Of a stretch of 8,579 bases of DNA, positions 6,968 to 8,579 are shown piece after piece (the first letter of the stretch is position 1; every line of letters starts with the position of its first letter). The translations under genes and the position numbers were made by a program. The DNA is from an uncultured bacterium (GTDB lineage: Bacteria > Fidelibacterota > Marinisomatia > Marinisomatales > UBA1611), in contig CALKMQ010000129.1 of the NCBI GenBank assembly GCA_938092125.1, positions 1 to 8,579 of the forward strand, in the 5' to 3' direction. A model generated the notes under the pieces. It made no database searches. It had not been told where the DNA came from and saw only the letters and a list, made by a program, of their open reading frames with translations.

Positions 6968-6995
6968 TGTTTTGACCTAAATAATGGTCAAAACA
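6968..6995 (+). repeat. Perfect 10-bp inverted repeat just upstream of the exported-protein gene
   Basis: The arms TGTTTTGACC and GGTCAAAACA are exact reverse complements, separated by the 8 bases TAAATAAT. The repeat ends 12 nt before the ATG at 7008 and overlaps an alternative in-frame ATG at 6984. It could be an operator for a dimeric regulator or an RNA hairpin in the leader. No run of T follows it, so an intrinsic terminator is unlikely. Confidence 0.65.
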
Positions 6996-7007
6996 GAAAG
7001 TATAATT

Positions 7008-8579
7008 ATGCGGAAAAATAATAATATTTTTGTTAACTGCGGGTATTTGCTAGTACTAATTTTGTGCTACGAGTTTTTATCTGGCGGCCAACTGAATAGA
7101 ACTAGCGGTCTCTACGACCTTGATGGTGATGGTCGTAAAGAAGTCATTGTTATCAACAGCTCTGATAGAAGAGCATCATTAATCGAGTTTCAAGGTGAAG
7201 TGATAAGTGACACTTTATGGACCTTTATGCTACCGGTTGGAACTTACTTTACGGATGTTGCAGTATTAGACATTGATAAGAATGGGCAGCCTGATTTAGT
7301 AGCAACTTCTAAAATTAATGCAGACAGTAATAATGATGGATGGTTATATGTATTCCAAGGAACCCTGAGCGGCTTTTCAAATGAGCCACTTATTTCAGAA
7401 TCATCTGGACTAAAATTAAAAAATATTCGTCCTCTTAATCTTTCAAAAGTTTATGGGGTGTCAAATTATCTTTCTGTGTCTTTTGGAACGCCAGTTAGAA
7501 AGACATTGATTTTCCAACCTCAAATACAAAATAATCGGTTAAATATTAAAAATTCTAAGATGCTTTCAGATCCTTTAATTCAAAATGGATATGGTCATAT
7601 GTATTCTGGTGGATTTAGTTCATACGGAGGTAATTATGTTGCACAATTTTCACCGGAACTCAACACCTTAAAGGTCTCCATTTTCAATTCGAACAATAAT
7701 TTTAAGCATGTTAATACTGAAATTTTAAGTCTTGGTAAAGCTCGTGGTATTATTGGCGCGGAAGTACAGGCTTACAATAATTTGAAAAAAGATGAAGAAG
7801 GCCTACTCATCCCTTTTAGAACTGGTGAGGTTAAAATTCTTAATTTCCAAAACGGTAAGATTAGTTTAGTGGACTCTGAATTTTCTCATGAAGAATTATT
7901 TTTAGAAATGGAAAACCCTGATAAATATGAAATTTTAGATTTAGTTAGCTCAAGAATTGAATCTGGTTTTTACAATAAAACAATTACAAAAGCTGATTAC
8001 AGTCAAAACAGAAAAGATAAAAACTCTGAAATTTATAGAAAGCCTATAGATGGGCCAACTTTAGTTGACTACCTTAATGAAGCTGGAATTGTTAAAAAGT
8101 CTAGATTGCAAGATAAGATTGACATTCCCAATCAAAGTGCAGATATGAATAGTAAAATATGGGCGGCAAAAGCATCTGTAAAAGTAGAGCAAATAGATTC
8201 TACTTTATTATCAATAACGGATTCTGTCTATATAAACCCAATCCCAGATGAAGACAAAGAAATCGCTTTTCATAAGACAGTATTTGGAGCTTCTGATTCG
8301 GTTACTATTACAGAAACTTGGGAAGACACACTACGAAACGTTTTAGTACCTGAATCAATTAACGTAACACAAGAAGATGAGGACGAAACAAACATTGATC
8401 TTTATTATGTCATGGCTATGACACCCTCGAAAGGAAGCCAAGACAGATATGTTTTTGATGGAGAGGCGCCATTTGGAATAAATGTAACACAAATTCCGCC
8501 TATGGGTGAAGCGACACACTTTCAGCATAGTGTGTCTGCAAATACAAACTTTTTGCGTAGAGGGAATGATTATGACTTT
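7008..8579 (+). CDS. Large exported protein with FG-GAP/VCBS-like calcium-binding loops, 3'-truncated
   Basis: The frame is open for 524 codons from the ATG at 7008 to the right edge without a stop, so the C-terminus is missing. The N-terminus (MRKNNN, then a hydrophobic stretch at about 12-25, ending LSGGQ) looks like a signal peptide. Two Asp-rich loops follow, DLDGDGRKE at 37-45 and DIDKNGQPD at 88-96, each leading into a hydrophobic strand (VIVI, LVAT). These are typical of FG-GAP/VCBS blades that bind calcium in secreted beta-propeller proteins; a weaker candidate is DSNNDG at 106-111. From about 120 to 310 the pattern is mainly beta. Residues 320-390 are polar and lysine-rich. The region after 390 is Thr/Ser/Asp/Glu-rich and may be Ig-like. 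I do not recognise the full-length protein. An in-frame ATG at 6984 is an alternative start, but it would put eight polar residues before the signal sequence and lies in the inverted repeat. Neither start has a strong Shine-Dalgarno. Confidence 0.82.
   Translation, partial: MRKNNNIFVNCGYLLVLILCYEFLSGGQLNRTSGLYDLDGDGRKEVIVINSSDRRASLIEFQGEVISDTLWTFMLPVGTYFTDVAVLDIDKNGQPDLVATSKINADSNNDGWLYVFQGTLSGFSNEPLISESSGLKLKNIRPLNLSKVYGVSNYLSVSFGTPVRKTLIFQPQIQNNRLNIKNSKMLSDPLIQNGYGHMYSGGFSSYGGNYVAQFSPELNTLKVSIFNSNNNFKHVNTEILSLGKARGIIGAEVQAYNNLKKDEEGLLIPFRTGEVKILNFQNGKISLVDSEFSHEELFLEMENPDKYEILDLVSSRIESGFYNKTITKADYSQNRKDKNSEIYRKPIDGPTLVDYLNEAGIVKKSRLQDKIDIPNQSADMNSKIWAAKASVKVEQIDSTLLSITDSVYINPIPDEDKEIAFHKTVFGASDSVTITETWEDTLRNVLVPESINVTQEDEDETNIDLYYVMAMTPSKGSQDRYVFDGEAPFGINVTQIPPMGEATHFQHSVSANTNFLRRGNDYDF

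Larger units (their letters stand above)
6757..7007. other. Divergent intergenic region
   Basis: These 251 AT-rich bases lie between the start of the minus-strand outer-membrane gene and the start of the + strand exported-protein gene, and must hold the promoters for both. Visible in it are the Shine-Dalgarno of the minus-strand gene, candidate promoter elements on each strand, and a perfect inverted repeat near 6968-6995. No tRNA, no recognisable riboswitch and no convincing small ORF were seen. Confidence 0.7.

Noticed and set aside
7064..7067. Lipobox at Cys20 of the exported protein
   Set aside because: The residue before the Cys is Leu (LILC), which does not fit the small residue needed for lipoprotein processing.

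Overview
This is an AT-rich bacterial window from a Gram-negative, TonB-using organism. Several features point to the Fibrobacteres-Chlorobi-Bacteroidetes (FCB) side of the tree. The succinate dehydrogenase is of the Bacteroidetes-like type (SdhA with an ESCGGHFR block, short SdhB). The exbB-exbD-exbD-tonB order and an S41 protease with a long C-terminal tail also fit. Good Shine-Dalgarno sites before exbB, sdhB and the outer-membrane gene argue against a typical Bacteroidetes. A marine FCB lineage such as Marinimicrobia is a reasonable guess, but this is inference.

Layout. On the + strand, 2-2101 holds the 3' part of sdhA (its start lies beyond the left edge) directly followed by sdhB. These genes converge, with a 10-bp gap, on a run of six minus-strand genes. 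Read in their own direction from 6756 down to 2112 these are: a predicted outer-membrane protein of unknown family, a C-terminal processing protease (ctpA), exbB, two different exbD genes and tonB. A 251-bp divergent intergenic region (6757-7007) separates this run from a + strand gene that starts near 7008 and is still open at the right edge. That gene encodes a large exported protein with Asp-rich FG-GAP-like calcium-binding loops near its N-terminus.

How the genes work together. SdhAB is the soluble catalytic half of a succinate:quinone oxidoreductase, feeding electrons from the TCA cycle into the quinone pool; the membrane anchor is not in the window. ExbB, the two ExbDs and TonB form an inner-membrane motor that uses proton motive force to drive outer-membrane events. 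CtpA would act in the periplasm, and the two flanking unknown genes are predicted cell-envelope or exported products. Everything except SdhAB is therefore envelope biology. The window is mostly ordinary. The least explained parts are the exported FG-GAP-like protein, the perfect 10-bp inverted repeat just before its start, the unknown outer-membrane gene heading the ctpA/exb run, and the atypical TonB. No RNA genes, mobile elements or CRISPR arrays were seen.
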